A stretch of 64,000 nucleotides of DNA from Rhizophagus irregularis. Lineage: Eukaryota; Glomeromycota; Glomeromycetes; Glomerales; Glomeraceae. Shown here piece after piece: positions 24,669-37,100 of this stretch. The notes below the pieces were generated by a model. That model saw only the letters and a list, made by a program, of their open reading frames with translations, searched no databases and had not been told where the DNA came from. The stretch spans positions 186,001 to 250,000 of the forward strand of contig NC_089457.1 of NCBI RefSeq assembly GCF_026210795.1, in the 5' to 3' direction. The first letter of the stretch is position 1; the number at the start of each line of letters is the position of its first letter. Position numbers and translations under genes: made by a program.

Positions 24669-25283
24669 CTAGAGTTCCAAATAGATCAAGTCAGGTCAGG
24701 TTAATTGATAAACCTGACCTGAAATTTTTTTTCAGGTCAGGTCAAATCAGGTTATATCAGATTATCTATTTGATTTAACCTGAACTGAAACCTGAAAATT
24801 TCAGGATTTTTATTAATATATCAAAAAAAAAATGGTGCAAACCATTTTTTTTGAAAATATTGCGATTTACTTTTTTATATTAAAATTATATAAAAAGGTG
24901 AATCACAATATCGCAACTAACTTTTTTTATATAAAATCAATATAAAAAAGTGAATTCCAATACTGCAATTCACTTTTTATATATAAAATTAATATAAAAA
25001 AGTAAAATCCAATATCACAACTCACTTTTATTATATAAAATCAATATAAAAAAATGAATCCTAATATCACAACTCACTTTTATTATATAAAATCAATATT
25101 AAAAGTAAATTATAATGCCATCACTTATATTATATAAAATTATAGTTTCAGGTCAACAGGTCATTCAGATTATATTGATGTTACAACCTAAACTGATGCT
25201 GAATTGCAATTGTTAAACCTGATCTGATAAATTCAGGTCAACCTATTAGGTTATCTGAATTTGGTCAACCTTTTTGAAACTCT
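24669..25283. mobile_element. hAT-like non-autonomous element
   Basis: A 615-bp insertion flanked by an exact 8-bp duplication ACTTATAT (24661-24668 and 25284-25291). Terminal repeats read about AGAGTTYCAAAWAG. The subterminal regions carry repeated CAGGTCAGGTTA motifs, typical of hAT transposase-binding arrays. The middle has about five copies of a 60-bp unit around TATATAAAATCAATATAAAA. Its removal keeps the FAR1 frame open. Confidence 0.8.
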
Positions 25284-25440
25284 ACTTATATTATGCAAGA
25301 TACCAAATAATGTTATAAAAAAGATATAATTTTATATTTAAGAATATCATCTGAATACTTCTGTCTTAAAAAAAATATTACGAAACAAATATTTCAATTA
25401 AGATATTTATAATTAAGATCTCTATCATGGAATATATTAG

Positions 25441-26107
25441 TAAATTTATTAGAATGCAGAACTGCGACAATCTACAATTTTTGCAGATTGCCGCATTTTT
25501 TTTACAATTTTTAATTTAGTAAAAATTGCACAATACTGCAAAACGCAGTTTCCATATTTTTTTAATAAAAAACAATAAATAATTTGCAATAATCTTTAAA
25601 ATTGCAAATTTATCAAATACTCCAAACAAAAATCATTAGAAATTTTCAAAGTTTTTTATTTTATTTTAATAAACTTTGCAAAAAACTTTTATATTTATTA
25701 TTTCGTAGTTTAAAAATAAACTTTAGCATAATACTACAGTCAACTCTCTATAAATGCATCCCCTTTGCACAGGTCGAAATATAATATACCAGTCATCAAT
25801 CGGTCATATAACTGATTAGTACCTGATTGGTAGCTGATCTGTTACTGATTCATTCATTCAGATACCAACTGGTTATCAATCAGGCATTTATTTCAATCAG
25901 TTACTACACATCAGTTGTATGACTGATTGGTGCCAATTAGTGGCTGATTGGTGCCAGTTTAACAATCGGTAAACAATCAGCCATCTGTCATTTATATCAG
26001 AAGTTGACTGATTGGTTGCTGATTGGATATTGTTGACCATCAGTTATCAATCAGCTATCAGCAGGTCGAATTATTGTCAATCGGGTACCAATCAGACATA
26101 TGTCTGA
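25441..26107. repeat. Repetitive region with iterated CTGATTGGT / ACCAATCAG
   Basis: At 25455-25500 there is a GAATGCAGAACTGC segment like the subterminal part of the 19.2-kb element. At 25738 a CAGTCAACTCTCTATAA end of pogo type appears without a recognised partner. From about 25790 to 26100 the motif CTGATTGG occurs repeatedly in both orientations. No coding capacity; probably remains of several elements. Confidence 0.45.
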
Positions 26108-26108
26108 T

Positions 26109-26386
26109 TGATATAGATTACAGCTATTTGTGAAATAACAGACCATTTAATTCATTTTCTGACTGCATATGAAATTTTCATACACAGTCATACGCATACT
26201 AGTAATATCTGCCTGGACTGTCAAACTCATTTTTTGAATTTTTCATATGCAATCATCCGCAGTTATATCACAATAATTCTAGCAGTTAACTATGCGTATA
26301 TGACTTCGTATAGCTGCGTATGAAAATTTTATACACAATCAAAAATTGAATTAGCTTGTCCGTTATTTTGCAAATAGCTGTAATAG
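26109..26386. mobile_element. MITE with TTACAGCTATTTG termini
   Basis: Inverted termini ACAGCTATTTGTGAAATAAC and GTTATTTTGCAAATAGCTGT bound about 275 bp. An ATAGAT sequence lies outside both ends and may be a target duplication. Internal CATATGAAA/TTTTCATA arms form a further inverted repeat. Confidence 0.6.
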
Positions 26387-26982
26387 ATGATTTGTATGTA
26401 GCCAATTGAAGTTCATTCAATAAATGTGCTTTATGATTTTATCTGATCTAAGACTTATTTTAACTGTTATTAGTAAACCGAATAATGATAGAAATCATAA
26501 TAAAAATGTATGTACCCATATTATTTTTATATTGCATAAACTAATACATGATTTATTCTAAATAATAAACAATTTTGTTACCAATTGTATTAAAAGATTT
26601 AATAATTCTCCTAATTACCCACTACATGATGAAATAATGTGTATAAAATGAATAAAAGAATATACAAGGAATGATATTTAATAAAGAAAAAATAGGCAGA
26701 AAAGTCAAAGATTTTTATAAAAAAGAATATCGTTGGATGATTAAAGAAATAATTGAAAAAAGAAATATTACAATAATATTATTTGAAGGAAGTATTTTTA
26801 GAAAAAAAAAAATTAACTGTATGTACTAATTAATATACATAAAATTTGCAAAAGCAGGGGAGGGAGATCAGTTATTAGTGAAAAATAGGTAAATAGAATA
26901 CAAAATATAGGAAATCACCACCATCATAACACTACTACCATCACTACCATCAATCGTCCATTTCAAGATAATTATCATCAGA

Positions 26983-27062
26983 AAGTTGGCCAGAAGGTTG
27001 GCCAGAAGGTTGGTTGGAAGATTGGCCAGAAGGTTGTTAGTTGGAGGATTGGTTAGAAGGTT
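26983..27062. repeat. GTTGGCCAGAAG minisatellite
   Basis: Five to six imperfect copies of a 12-bp unit. The open frame through it (Arg/Leu/Gly repeats) is not considered a gene. Confidence 0.75.
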
Positions 27063-27199
27063 TACTGGTCAAATGAAGGGCTACCGGATAAATTTCATAT
27101 ACCCGATAGCCCTATTATACATTTTTGATTTTGACCTGAATATATGGCAGCTATACTTTTCGTCAAAATGACAAAATACTAATTAAATTTATTTTGACA

Positions 27200-28523
27200 G
27201 ACGTAATAGAACCCCGGAAAATACTTATATAGGTAAGGTCCCAAAAATATTTTTTATTAGTAGCTCTAAGCATAGGTTTTTACTATGATCGCTAAGCATT
27301 GTTGATATCTAACCTTAAAAATTATATAAAAATAAGCAAATCAATCTTCTAACCTAATTAAATTTTTATTATAACACATATAATTTATAAAATATATTTA
27401 TTAATTAATATATTTTATTAAATCCAATTTTAAATATGTTGTGAAGCTAAACTAAACATAATATACAAGTAGATTAACAATATTCAATTAATAAAGTTAA
27501 TAAACAGTAAAAGAAAAATTTGAAATTAATACTATTACAAAAAATGTATATTTCTCCATAAGTATTATACTTACACCCATAAAAATTAATATGTAGGTAG
27601 TTTCGACCTTGCTGAACAATTTTCAATTAATTTAGAAAATCGATTTCATTTGACCAAAGAGGTGTAATTACGCTCTGAAGTTGTAAACGGAGAAATGAAA
27701 AATTTGGAAGTTAGTAACATTATGAAAAATGCACTTTTCTCCATAAGTATTATACCCACACTCATGAAAATTAATATATATAAGTAGTTTCGACCTTGCT
27801 GAACAACTTTCAATTAATTTAGAAAGTCGATTTCATTTGACTGAAGTGGTGTAATTACACTCTGAAGTTATAAACGAAAAAGTGAAAAATTTAAAAGTTA
27901 TTACCGTTAAAAAAAATATGCTTTTCTATATAAATATCATACTTAGCCTTAAAATACAAGTAGATATAACTTGCTGAATAAACTTACTTAAACATAAAAA
28001 ATAATTTGATATAACCAAAGTGGTGAGTAGTGAAATTATATTTTAAAGTAAAACATATTTATAGTAATTTTATTTAACAAAATAAACATGTATAATATAG
28101 TAATTTTATATTAAAAATAATACACTGAGTTTAATAAAAATTCAAAAGATACTATTGACAGATAATTAATAAAACATTGAAAAAAAAAATGAAATTTCAT
28201 CAAAAAAAAATTTTTGTTTATGTATTTATATAAAATTGTGAAATGTAATACAAAATTAACACTCACTGTTAGTGAAAATAAATAAAAATTAATTATAAAT
28301 TCAATATATAATATTTTAAAAAGTTATATAAATATGAAAAATAAGCAACTAAAAACTCTTAGTATTTTAAAATAATACCAAAAGTATGCAATTTAATTAT
28401 CTTACATAGTATAAAATTTTCTTAAAATTAAGCATTATAAAATTCTTACATCATAAAACTTTACTATGTTGGCTAAGCACCTTGGTACCTTACATATATA
28501 AGTATTTTCCGGGGGTCCTGACG
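27200..28523. mobile_element. 1.3-kb TIR element (non-autonomous)
   Basis: The two ends are inverted copies of about CCCCGGAAAATACTTATATA followed by GTAAGGT. A longer sequence, TATTTTGACAGACGTAAT, lies just outside the left end and again just after the right end, and may be a duplicated target or older repeat. A related short copy in the opposite direction lies at 1113-1356. No coding region; the interior holds the tandem repeat at 27540-27960. Confidence 0.68.
27540..27960. repeat. Tandem repeat, about 185-bp unit
   Basis: Two well-matched units and a decayed third share TTCTCCATAAGTATTATAC, GTAGTTTCGACCTTGCTGAA and ATCGATTTCATTTGAC-type segments. Located inside the 27.2-kb element. Confidence 0.8.
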
Positions 28524-28955
28524 TAATGTATTTTGACAGACGTAATTAATTCATAGTAATTTTATAATAAATAGTGAATTAGTCCGTTCGCCGAAATATG
28601 ACATAATTAATTAGCGGAGAAGTATAATGGCAGCTAATCGATCCATCCGATTTGTGACCGATTCTTGGCGCAAATCATGCATCTTTAATGTAAATTTCAG
28701 TTTTGTCACATCAGACGATTTTATTATGAATATCAGCAGATAGAAAGAAATATCGGTACTCCTAAATATTTCTCAATTTATCTAGATTTTCTTCTGATAT
28801 AAGTATAATGTAATTTCTGATATGTTTTATTTACTTAATAATTTATATATAATATTAGTACGATATTTATATCATATTTGTAATTTTTATTAAAAATAAA
28901 TTGAATTTAAATATTGAATTTAATATTAAATGCCATGAAAAGTTTCCTAGTAATA

Positions 28956-29363
28956 CAGTCAACTCTGGATATAACAAACTCTCCATTCCAGAAGGTTTAA
29001 TTCAGTATATAGTGAATTCGTTATATAATATACCAAACTAGTTTTCTTTATAGGTAATTTAGGCCAAATTTGTAATGCTGGCCAAAATTATAATTTCTTT
29101 TAACATAAATTTTTGAAAAAATTACTAGTAATTCTGGCCAGCACTATAAAATTGGCCTGGATTACTATATAGTCACATATAAAGTTATTATATAGCTGAT
29201 ATATAGGGGCTGGTTAAATTTAGTTCAGATGAGTTATATAGTGTTTTATTATAAAAGTTCGTTATATCTAGTGAAATTATTTATAAAAAATCAGTTCTGA
29301 AAATTATGATTTAGTATAGCGAGGTTTCAGTACAAACAGGTTCGTTATAACCAGAGTTAACTG
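28956..29363. mobile_element. pogo-like MITE
   Basis: A 408-bp element with ends CAGTCAACTCTGGATATAAC and GTTATAACCAGAGTTAACTG, flanked by TA on both sides. The CAGTYAAC terminus and TA target fit Tc1/mariner-pogo elements. It repeats TTCGTTATAT-like motifs near both ends and encodes nothing. Confidence 0.87.
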
Positions 29364-29696
29364 TAAATAATTAATACAAATTTAAATTAATAAATTGCTG
29401 ATCTTTAAATACAAAACGAAAATTATTGATACTTTTTGCCAAAGACCTTTAAAATAAGTATCTATTCAGAACGGTATGAATATGAAATTGCCCATTCTGA
29501 TGCATTACGAGATTATTTTCTATATACAATTGATCATTATACCACCTCTTCCTCCCTACTTTTATATTCTGAATATTTTCTCCTGTCAAATTAACATGTC
29601 GTAAAAATTTTGAATCTATAGATAAAAATTTAATTAGTAAAATGTAAATAAATCTATTTCTTATTTTATGTATATAATCTACCTTACTAGATCTCT

Positions 29697-29955
29697 ATTG
29701 TTTATCGTACATATAAATCACATGGTTTGAATTTTTGTTTCGTGATGGGCGAATATTTCTGTTCTTTTCTTTTTGTACTTTTTCTTCGCCTGACTCTGAA
29801 ATTTCATCTGAATGATAACTTGAGTCATTAATAATCGCTTCTAAGCCTTTAATCCAATCATTCTATGGTATAGAAGGCTGAAGATCTGTTAGCTTCTGAT
29901 CTCTTCTACTTAACATATGATGAAATTCTTTCTGCCATCTCTCCTTTTTTTTGTA
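29697..29955 (-). pseudogene. Decayed coding fragment of unknown family
   Basis: The minus strand reads WQKEFHHMLSRRDQKLTDLQ, a stop after PSIP, then NDWIKGLEAIINDSSYHSDE, a Glu/Ser/Lys-rich tail and a stop at about 29697. The base composition is less extreme than in the flanks, which supports former coding use. I cannot name the family; it may be the C-terminus of a transposon protein. Confidence 0.5.
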
Positions 29956-30271
29956 ATATGATAAAATAACAAATAAATATTAGTATTAAAATGCAATGTG
30001 GGTCCTGTGATCACCAGACATTAAAAATAGGGCCTTTATGGTTAAGATACTCATTACTTAAACGAAATCTACTGACGATTGAAACGATCATTTGACAGTC
30101 ACACGTGAATACTAGGTATAAGAGTGGTTTGTAGTTTAATTATATTAGAGTAGTTATTAGGGAATTTTACTTTGTATATATTTTCTTTATTTTTTTTACT
30201 TTAATAAAACTGCAAATGCGTTGCAGAAAAAAAAAAAAGAAAAAAAATTAAAATGTAATAAAAAAATCAAT

Positions 30272-31300
30272 GCATATGTGCCGATTTTTGGAATTAGTCT
30301 AAATTAAGATTTTTATAAAAATTTAATATTTTAGTAAGATTAACATTACACAAATCTAAATTAAATATGTGTTACATATTTACGTAATTCAGATTTAATA
30401 AAAAATAAAAAAAAATTTTTTTAATCAATATTCAAAAATAATGGTAATAACCACTTCTTTTTCCCCATCACTGCCCATCACTTTTCCATCATTTTTCTAT
30501 TTACTTTTATTAAAAAAGTTTATAAGCAAATATAGCAGTTATTTTTAAGTGGTAAGTAAAAGAAAAAACTTAATATTTTATATACATAGATAAGACATAT
30601 TTTTTCATAATTTTTAGCTTTAATTTATTGTTTTTTCTTTGTAAAAAATACATGCAAATAAAAAATAATTATGATGTAAAATAGTTGTAAAATGAATAAT
30701 AAGATATTCTTTTTTTTCAAAATAACTAATTATATATTTGTTTTTTATCTTTAAAATTATTTTATTAGATTTATTCTACTAAAATCCTTAAATGGCAAAT
30801 AAAATCTTTTAAATAAAGTAAAAGAATTTGGGGATTCTCTTATGAAAGCATTTTTTGGTAAGAAATAAAATTTTCAGATCGGACTTTATGCAGGTGACAA
30901 AATCGTGCATTATTATTCCTGGAGATATGCTAATGTCATCATTTTACTGACATTCATTTGAAAGCTGAGAATTTGCTCTATCGTAAGAATCAAAGATCAG
31001 GAAAATTGGATCACTGGATGAGGCGTAATTAACGATCAAAGTCAAATCAAATTTAAAAATTAAAAATAAATATATTAGACGTAATTATTCACAATCCAGT
31101 AATTCAATTCATTCGATTTTAGGCTTATTAGATAGACCTCAATTTTCTCTTTCAAATGAATATAATTTCATTTGTGTAGCTTGCATCTACAGGTATTTAA
31201 TAAATTTTTTTATATCAGATTTTATCAAACTTATAAAATTTTATATTAATAATATAATTGATGATTCCTAAACATCTACATATATTAAACGAATTATTTT
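30272..31300 (+). repeat. Long dispersed repeat, copy 1
   Basis: About 1 kb that recurs in direct orientation at 62473-64000, starting at CATATGTGCCGATTTTTGGA and still matching at the window end. This copy lacks the two small insertions present in the other, so it serves as the empty-site reference. No coding potential was seen. Confidence 0.9.
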
Positions 31301-32062
31301 AAATTTATTTTAAAGATAAAAGTTGGCATCACCTTAGGGAGCAAAGATCATTCAAATTGAATCACTATATGTGAAGTAATTAATGATCAAATTTAGATAA
31401 AATTCAATAATATACTGAACGTGATTACTGAACAATTAGTGATTCAATTCACTTGATTTTAGATTCATTAGATAGATCTCGATTTTCTCTTTCAAATGAA
31501 TGTAAATTTATTTGTATAGCTTTTATTTCTACGAAGAATTATCAATGATTTTGTCATGAGAGTTATATTTGATCTTTTAAATTTTAATGATATCTTATAT
31601 TAAAAAAAATTAAAAATTATATAATTAATTAGTTTTTTTTTGCATTATCTGGTATAAATTTATTATTCTTATATAAATGATAATTTATATTTGCTTTAAT
31701 AAAATTATTTTTGTATAAAAAAATTAGATTCCAAGGATCGGCCCATATGAAACGTAAATATCTCCAGATCTAATGATCCAATCGACAAGCTCATTTTTTG
31801 CTCATATAGACCAGATTAAAGGCTTTCCGATGAGCTTAAATTTATAAAAACGGATCAGTGGATCCCAAGATATTTGCATTTAAGCATGTTAAAAAGTTTA
31901 TACCTCAACTTTAAACGTAAATATCCCTGGATCTAATGATTCAATCAGCAAGCTCTTTTTTCGCCTATAAAGTCCAGAACAAGGGCTTTCCAACGAGCCT
32001 AAAATTATAGAAAACGGATCAGTGAATCTTGATATATTTGCGTTTAAAGATGGTAATACAAA
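31300..32062. repeat. Diverged tandem duplications
   Basis: 31320-31545 is a diverged second version of the GATTCAATTCAYTYGATTTT-containing segment at 30960-31200. 31738-31900 and 31910-32060 are two copies of a unit containing CGTAAATATC, GGGCTTTCC-like and ACGGATCAGTG segments. No gene is visible. Confidence 0.65.
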
Positions 32063-32226
32063 TTTTGACATAAAATAAATATTTTTATTGTTTGAAAATA
32101 TCTATTATGATACCATCTTTTATAGTATGATATTTTTATTATACTTTTATAAACATTTATAGCTACTAAGACTATATATTTTATTAAAATATACTTACTT
32201 TTTAATAATATATGTTAAAAATTCCA

Positions 32227-32688
32227 TATATATGTTGTGCGTCAAGTGTCGATTTGCGTCAGATGCAGCTGACGTACGTCAAATGTAAATTGATACTTGA
32301 TGTGCATCACTTGAATCACACAATAAAGTTCTCCTATAGTAAAAAATTTTTTTTACTCTGTAAGTAAATTTGTTTGCTACAATAATTTACACATATTGTG
32401 AAAATTTTATGGCTATTTAATCTATGTTTAATTAAATATTGTGAATTTACTTGAAAAAACTTGTAATTTATTAATATTTTGAATGAAGTGTTTTCCATGA
32501 AACTGAGTCTAATCAATTTAATATTACAGGGTTACATATTTTTTAACAAGATTAATAAACTTATTTAATAAAGAAATTTAGTTTAAGTTTGAAAATTTTA
32601 GTTTAATTATAACTTAATTTTGCATATTTTATATCACAAGCATTGGCTGCATCTGACACAAATCGACACTTGACGCACAACATATATA
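32227..32688. mobile_element. MITE with 43-bp terminal inverted repeats
   Basis: The two ends are inverted copies starting TATATATGTTGTGCGTCAAG and matching over about 43 bp with one mismatch. The outer TATATA may include a TA-type duplication. The interior is A+T-rich and non-coding. Confidence 0.85.
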
Positions 32689-33146
32689 ATAAATGGGTTT
32701 TTATTAGTGAAATGGGTTTTTTTCACACCTCTTTTACATTTAATAATTTAAGTTTCGCAAATGTAAATTTTTGTTCAACTTATTATTTAGTCAAGTGATC
32801 ATCAATCAGATGATTTTTTGGTATTACAAAACAATGAAAATTGTGAAAATCAATTCAATGATTCTTTTTAATGCAGAGTAGACAAATCAGCCCATATGTA
32901 ATATTTTTTTATAAGTATATGCAATTTTTTTAACTTATTGTAATTTTTCAATTAACTTTATGTATATTATGTATTTCATTATTTTGTTTATTATTACTTT
33001 CTTTTTCAATAACTTCATTTTATTCATATTCATATTTACTTTTTTCTTTTCTTCTTTATCTCTTTCCTTATCATAATTGCATAAAGAGTTAGTAATATTT
33101 ATTTTAGAATATGTAATTTTTATAAGAAAATTTCTAAGTTTATATG

Positions 33147-33369
33147 GGGTGTTTGTACACAGGTCATATAAATATAATTTTTACTAATTTTTTATTTTTT
33201 AATTTGAAATTGAATGCTACCAACATTATACGCTTTTACTTTTTATTCTTATTATATTACAGATAAATATATGTATTTTCACCTGCTCTGCAAGTTTACT
33301 TAAGGCATTAAAGGAGGTTTTGAATGCCGTTTTTAATCTACTAATACGACCCGTGTTTAAACACCCCGT
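33147..33369. mobile_element. Short MITE with GGGGTGTTT termini
   Basis: Left end GGGGTGTTTGTACACAGGTC and right end GACCCGTGTTTAAACACCCC form imperfect inverted termini around 220 bp. No clear target duplication. Confidence 0.5.
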
Positions 33370-34174
33370 GTACAAATAGAAATTGCCATATAATATATTA
33401 ATAAATTTTCACAATTTTAATGTTTATAAATATACAATTAGACAAAATTTTTGATATGTGTATAACCGAATGTAAATTTTTTTTTTACAATAATTAGCAT
33501 TATTATTTTTAACTTATTCTTTTTTCTTGATTTTTTTTATATATATTATTTAATTTTACAAATTATAAATAAAATTTTACAATTCTAGTATTTGTTTATT
33601 TATTTTCTTAAATTTTTATATAATAAGAATACTAATCTTAACGAGACTAGTAATTAATTCAAATTTGAAAATATATTAAAAAATTATCAGTTTAATATAA
33701 ATTCATATTACTTATAATATATCAATTATTTAGTTTATTAAGGACCCACCTACTATTATTAAAATAGGTCATCCTGTAATAAGATTTACATATAAAACTC
33801 TTTAAAGATCCTACTATAAAAGAAAATTTTGGCGTTATATCATATAATTTTTTTTCTTTACCAATTAACCAATAAAATTTAAGCAAAGTTCTAGCGTTTC
33901 ATACGAAAGTGAAATTTCTACCAAGTAACATATTTTAAGAAGAGTGGGAACTCGTTTATCGTAATCAATAAAATTTAGCTTAATTTAATAATTATTACAT
34001 TTTATAAAAAGATAAACTATTTAACGTAATTTATCAATACAAACAATAATATATATGAAAAAATTAATTTAACTTATAAAATTTTTAAATAGATAACTAC
34101 TAGCTAAAAATTTTTTGGATATTCAGGTTATACTAAATCAACTTTAGATATATAAATAATGAACCCAGTTTATA

Positions 34175-37100
34175 TTACTCAATATCATATGTTATCAATT
34201 CCTTTAAATTTTTTCTAACTTTTAAAAAATCGCTATTATTACTATCATTCCATTTATTACTTATTTCTTTAATTTTTCTCTGAATTTCATCAACATTAGC
34301 ATAATAATATCTAAAAATATATTAATAAAAAGTATAAGCTTTTTTTATAAAAAAATAAATAAATAAATTTAACATACATTACTTCAGGAAACCATGTTTT
34401 ATTACATTTCTGATATGGAAATAAATATAATAACTCAATTTCAGCCAAAATCTATAATAAAAAAAAGCTGAAATTTAGTATTTTACAAATATATAACTTT
34501 ATATTAAATGAATAATAAAAATCTTATACCTTTGCCTTCAATACCAAATAAGAAACTCTATTATTATTTTTATCAATTTCAATATTAAGTAATCCAATAA
34601 ATAAATTCATAAGATATATAACAATTAAAAATGAAAATAAAACAATTAATATTACAAGTGATGGATTATTTTTATATGACCAATTAGATAAGGCACTTGA
34701 ATCACCTAATAATAAATATATATAAAAATTTATCAATTGTTAAATATTATAATATATTAAAAAAAATAAATATATATATTATACCTATCAGAAATAAATA
34801 TATTGCAAAAAGTGCAGTTTTATAATCTATAAACATATTAGTATTTTCATCAGGTTGTTGAATTATAAATTGATTTGGTTCAATTATTTTAGGTTTTTCA
34901 ATAGTACTATCACTAAATACTTGTACAAACTTAGGAAGAGATCTACAAGGATTATTAGAACATCAAAGCAGGTTTCATTTAAAGAATAAACAGATTTTGC
35001 GATAATAAAATATAAAATGACGTGTAAAACTTATTATAAAAATTAACAATATTACTATAAAAGAAATAATCTGTTTTCCAACGCTAATAATTATTTCAAA
35101 ATATATACCAAAAGATTCAATTGCCCTAAGAAATAATAAAAATTTTATATCTAAAAATAAACATGAAAAAGCAATTAATGATTCCAATTCTTTTTCATTA
35201 CTTATAAGCCATATAATAGAAGTAATAATTGGAAGTATATATGCAATTATATCTATAATATTAAATAGTCATATAATTAGCTTTTTTTTGTTAAAATATT
35301 GGTTATTAAATATATATACATACCAAACCAGTTCCAAGGATCACTAAACCATTTGATAGGATTATAAAAAAATTGATAAACTTCAAAAATAAGATGAATA
35401 AATCCAAGTAAAATTGAAGTAATTAAAAGTGGTTTTTGAATATTATTATTATCACAATGAACTGCAATAGTAAAACATACAAGTAAAGTAATAAATCCAA
35501 GCCAAATAACTCTATAATAATATTTTCCATAAGTATTCCATTTAAAATTAAGTAATGCTTCTCCATCCCATGTTTTAAATATTTCTTTATTTATTGTTTC
35601 AGCAAATGGACTAGATTTTAAAAGCCAATTATAATTTTGTGAATAATTATTAAATTTAATATAAGGAATCATAAAAGTAATCATTGGTGTTAATGTATGT
35701 TTTGAAGATTTTGAAAAAATTTGATTAAAAATATAAGTAACTTTTAAGGTTATTTTCAATAAATAGGAATATTTTATCAAAATGAAAAAACTTAAATCAA
35801 TTATTTGAAGATTTAGGGAAAAAGAATGAAGATGTAAATTATTTTTTTTGCGATTTATACTATAAAAAGGGGAATCTATAATCATAGTTGTTTCTAATGA
35901 ATATCTTGAAATATATTCTGGATAATATTCATTTAATATTGGCATAACAGAAGTAATAACACTCAAAAATACCTTATTGTTTTTTAAATCCTTTTTAAAA
36001 TAAAACATACATTTTTTATAGATTACTTCTATTAATTCTAATTTATGTTCTTTAATTGCAAAAGTAAATAATTCAACACCATATTTCAAAAGACTTTCCT
36101 TATTATCTACTATATATGAAACCCATTTATCAAATGACTTGAAACTATCATAATTTGGTAAAGGTAAATTAGGCTTTGAAAATACATCTTTATAATATTG
36201 TAATTTATCCTTATATTGTTCTTCATCTTTCATGATATATAAATCCATGAAATAAAAATAATTTAAGGAAATTGACTTATTATTTTCATTAAAATGATAA
36301 ATAAAAAGACCAATTGTTGTAAATATAACAATATTATTACAATTAAATAATTTAGTTTTACATAAATAAATCTCCTTTTCAAAAAGTCTTTCAAATTTAT
36401 CAAGTCTTTTACCAATAATATTAGCATCAGAACTGTTGTTAGAATCGGATCTATTAAGATCAGAATTGTTGTTAAGAACTTTTAATTCCAATCTAACTTC
36501 ATATTCAGTTGCTTTTTTAATTATTATATTCCATATAAATAAACCTTCTTCATTCTCAAGTTCACTTCTGTTGTCAATCAAAGATTCTTCAAATAATTCA
36601 CATATAATACTCATATTTGGATTAAATAAATTAAAGTTTATATCATCATAACCATCACTATTTTCTAAATTTGATTCTTTAGGATTTTGGGGTGAAACTA
36701 TTTTTGATAATTGTTCTGTAAGTTTAATCTTCAGAACAAACCCATCTAGAATTCCAAATGCGTAATTGGTTGTAGTTGTTTTATTTAGAACGTTATTTGG
36801 AAAATTTTCTAAATTATTAGTTTGAAATTCCTTTAAACCATTTTTCCAACATTGTTTCATGACGGAATTACAAACTTCACTGTTTAGTATACAGCTGAAT
36901 AATAATGGGTGTAATCCAATATGACTAGTATGATTCATAAACCTATATAATTGATCATCTAAATAAAGTAAATAAAGGAAATTATGAATCGATATTAATA
37001 AAAGCTAATGGTATAATACATAAAACATAAAATAAAAAGGCAAATACCATTATTTATATCCAAAGAAGCGATAGTAATTCCTAATTCAATTGAATAAATA

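Larger units (their letters stand above)
17752..25440 (+). pseudogene. FAR1-domain (MULE-derived type) gene relic split by four transposons
   Basis: Coding pieces at 17752-17807, 19005-19216, 24331-24369, about 24542-24668 and 25284-25440 join in one frame if each insertion and one copy of its target duplication are subtracted. They read MDVISNFYHTIYDENDNEN, an acidic Asn/Asp stretch, VGQTFMTFEILETCLK, FEIKTVKCEKENGIWTKK, NQVSACIDC and FINKFISKHNYTL. That order, ending in a degenerate H-N-H-type motif, fits the FAR1 DNA-binding domain found in MULE-derived proteins and phytochrome-pathway factors. A TGA interrupts after ETCLK, and the last piece has repeated TAA where Gln would be expected (FYI*EYHLN, KYFN*DIYN*DLYHGIY). 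No SWIM or MULE catalytic domain follows here. Confidence 0.75.

Noticed and set aside
25738-25800. Start of another pogo-type element
   Set aside because: The CAGTCAACTCTCTATAA end lacks a matching inverted end in the following kilobases, so no element can be delimited.
26986-27171. Arg/Leu/Gly repeat frame
   Set aside because: Translation of a 12-bp minisatellite with no conserved extension.
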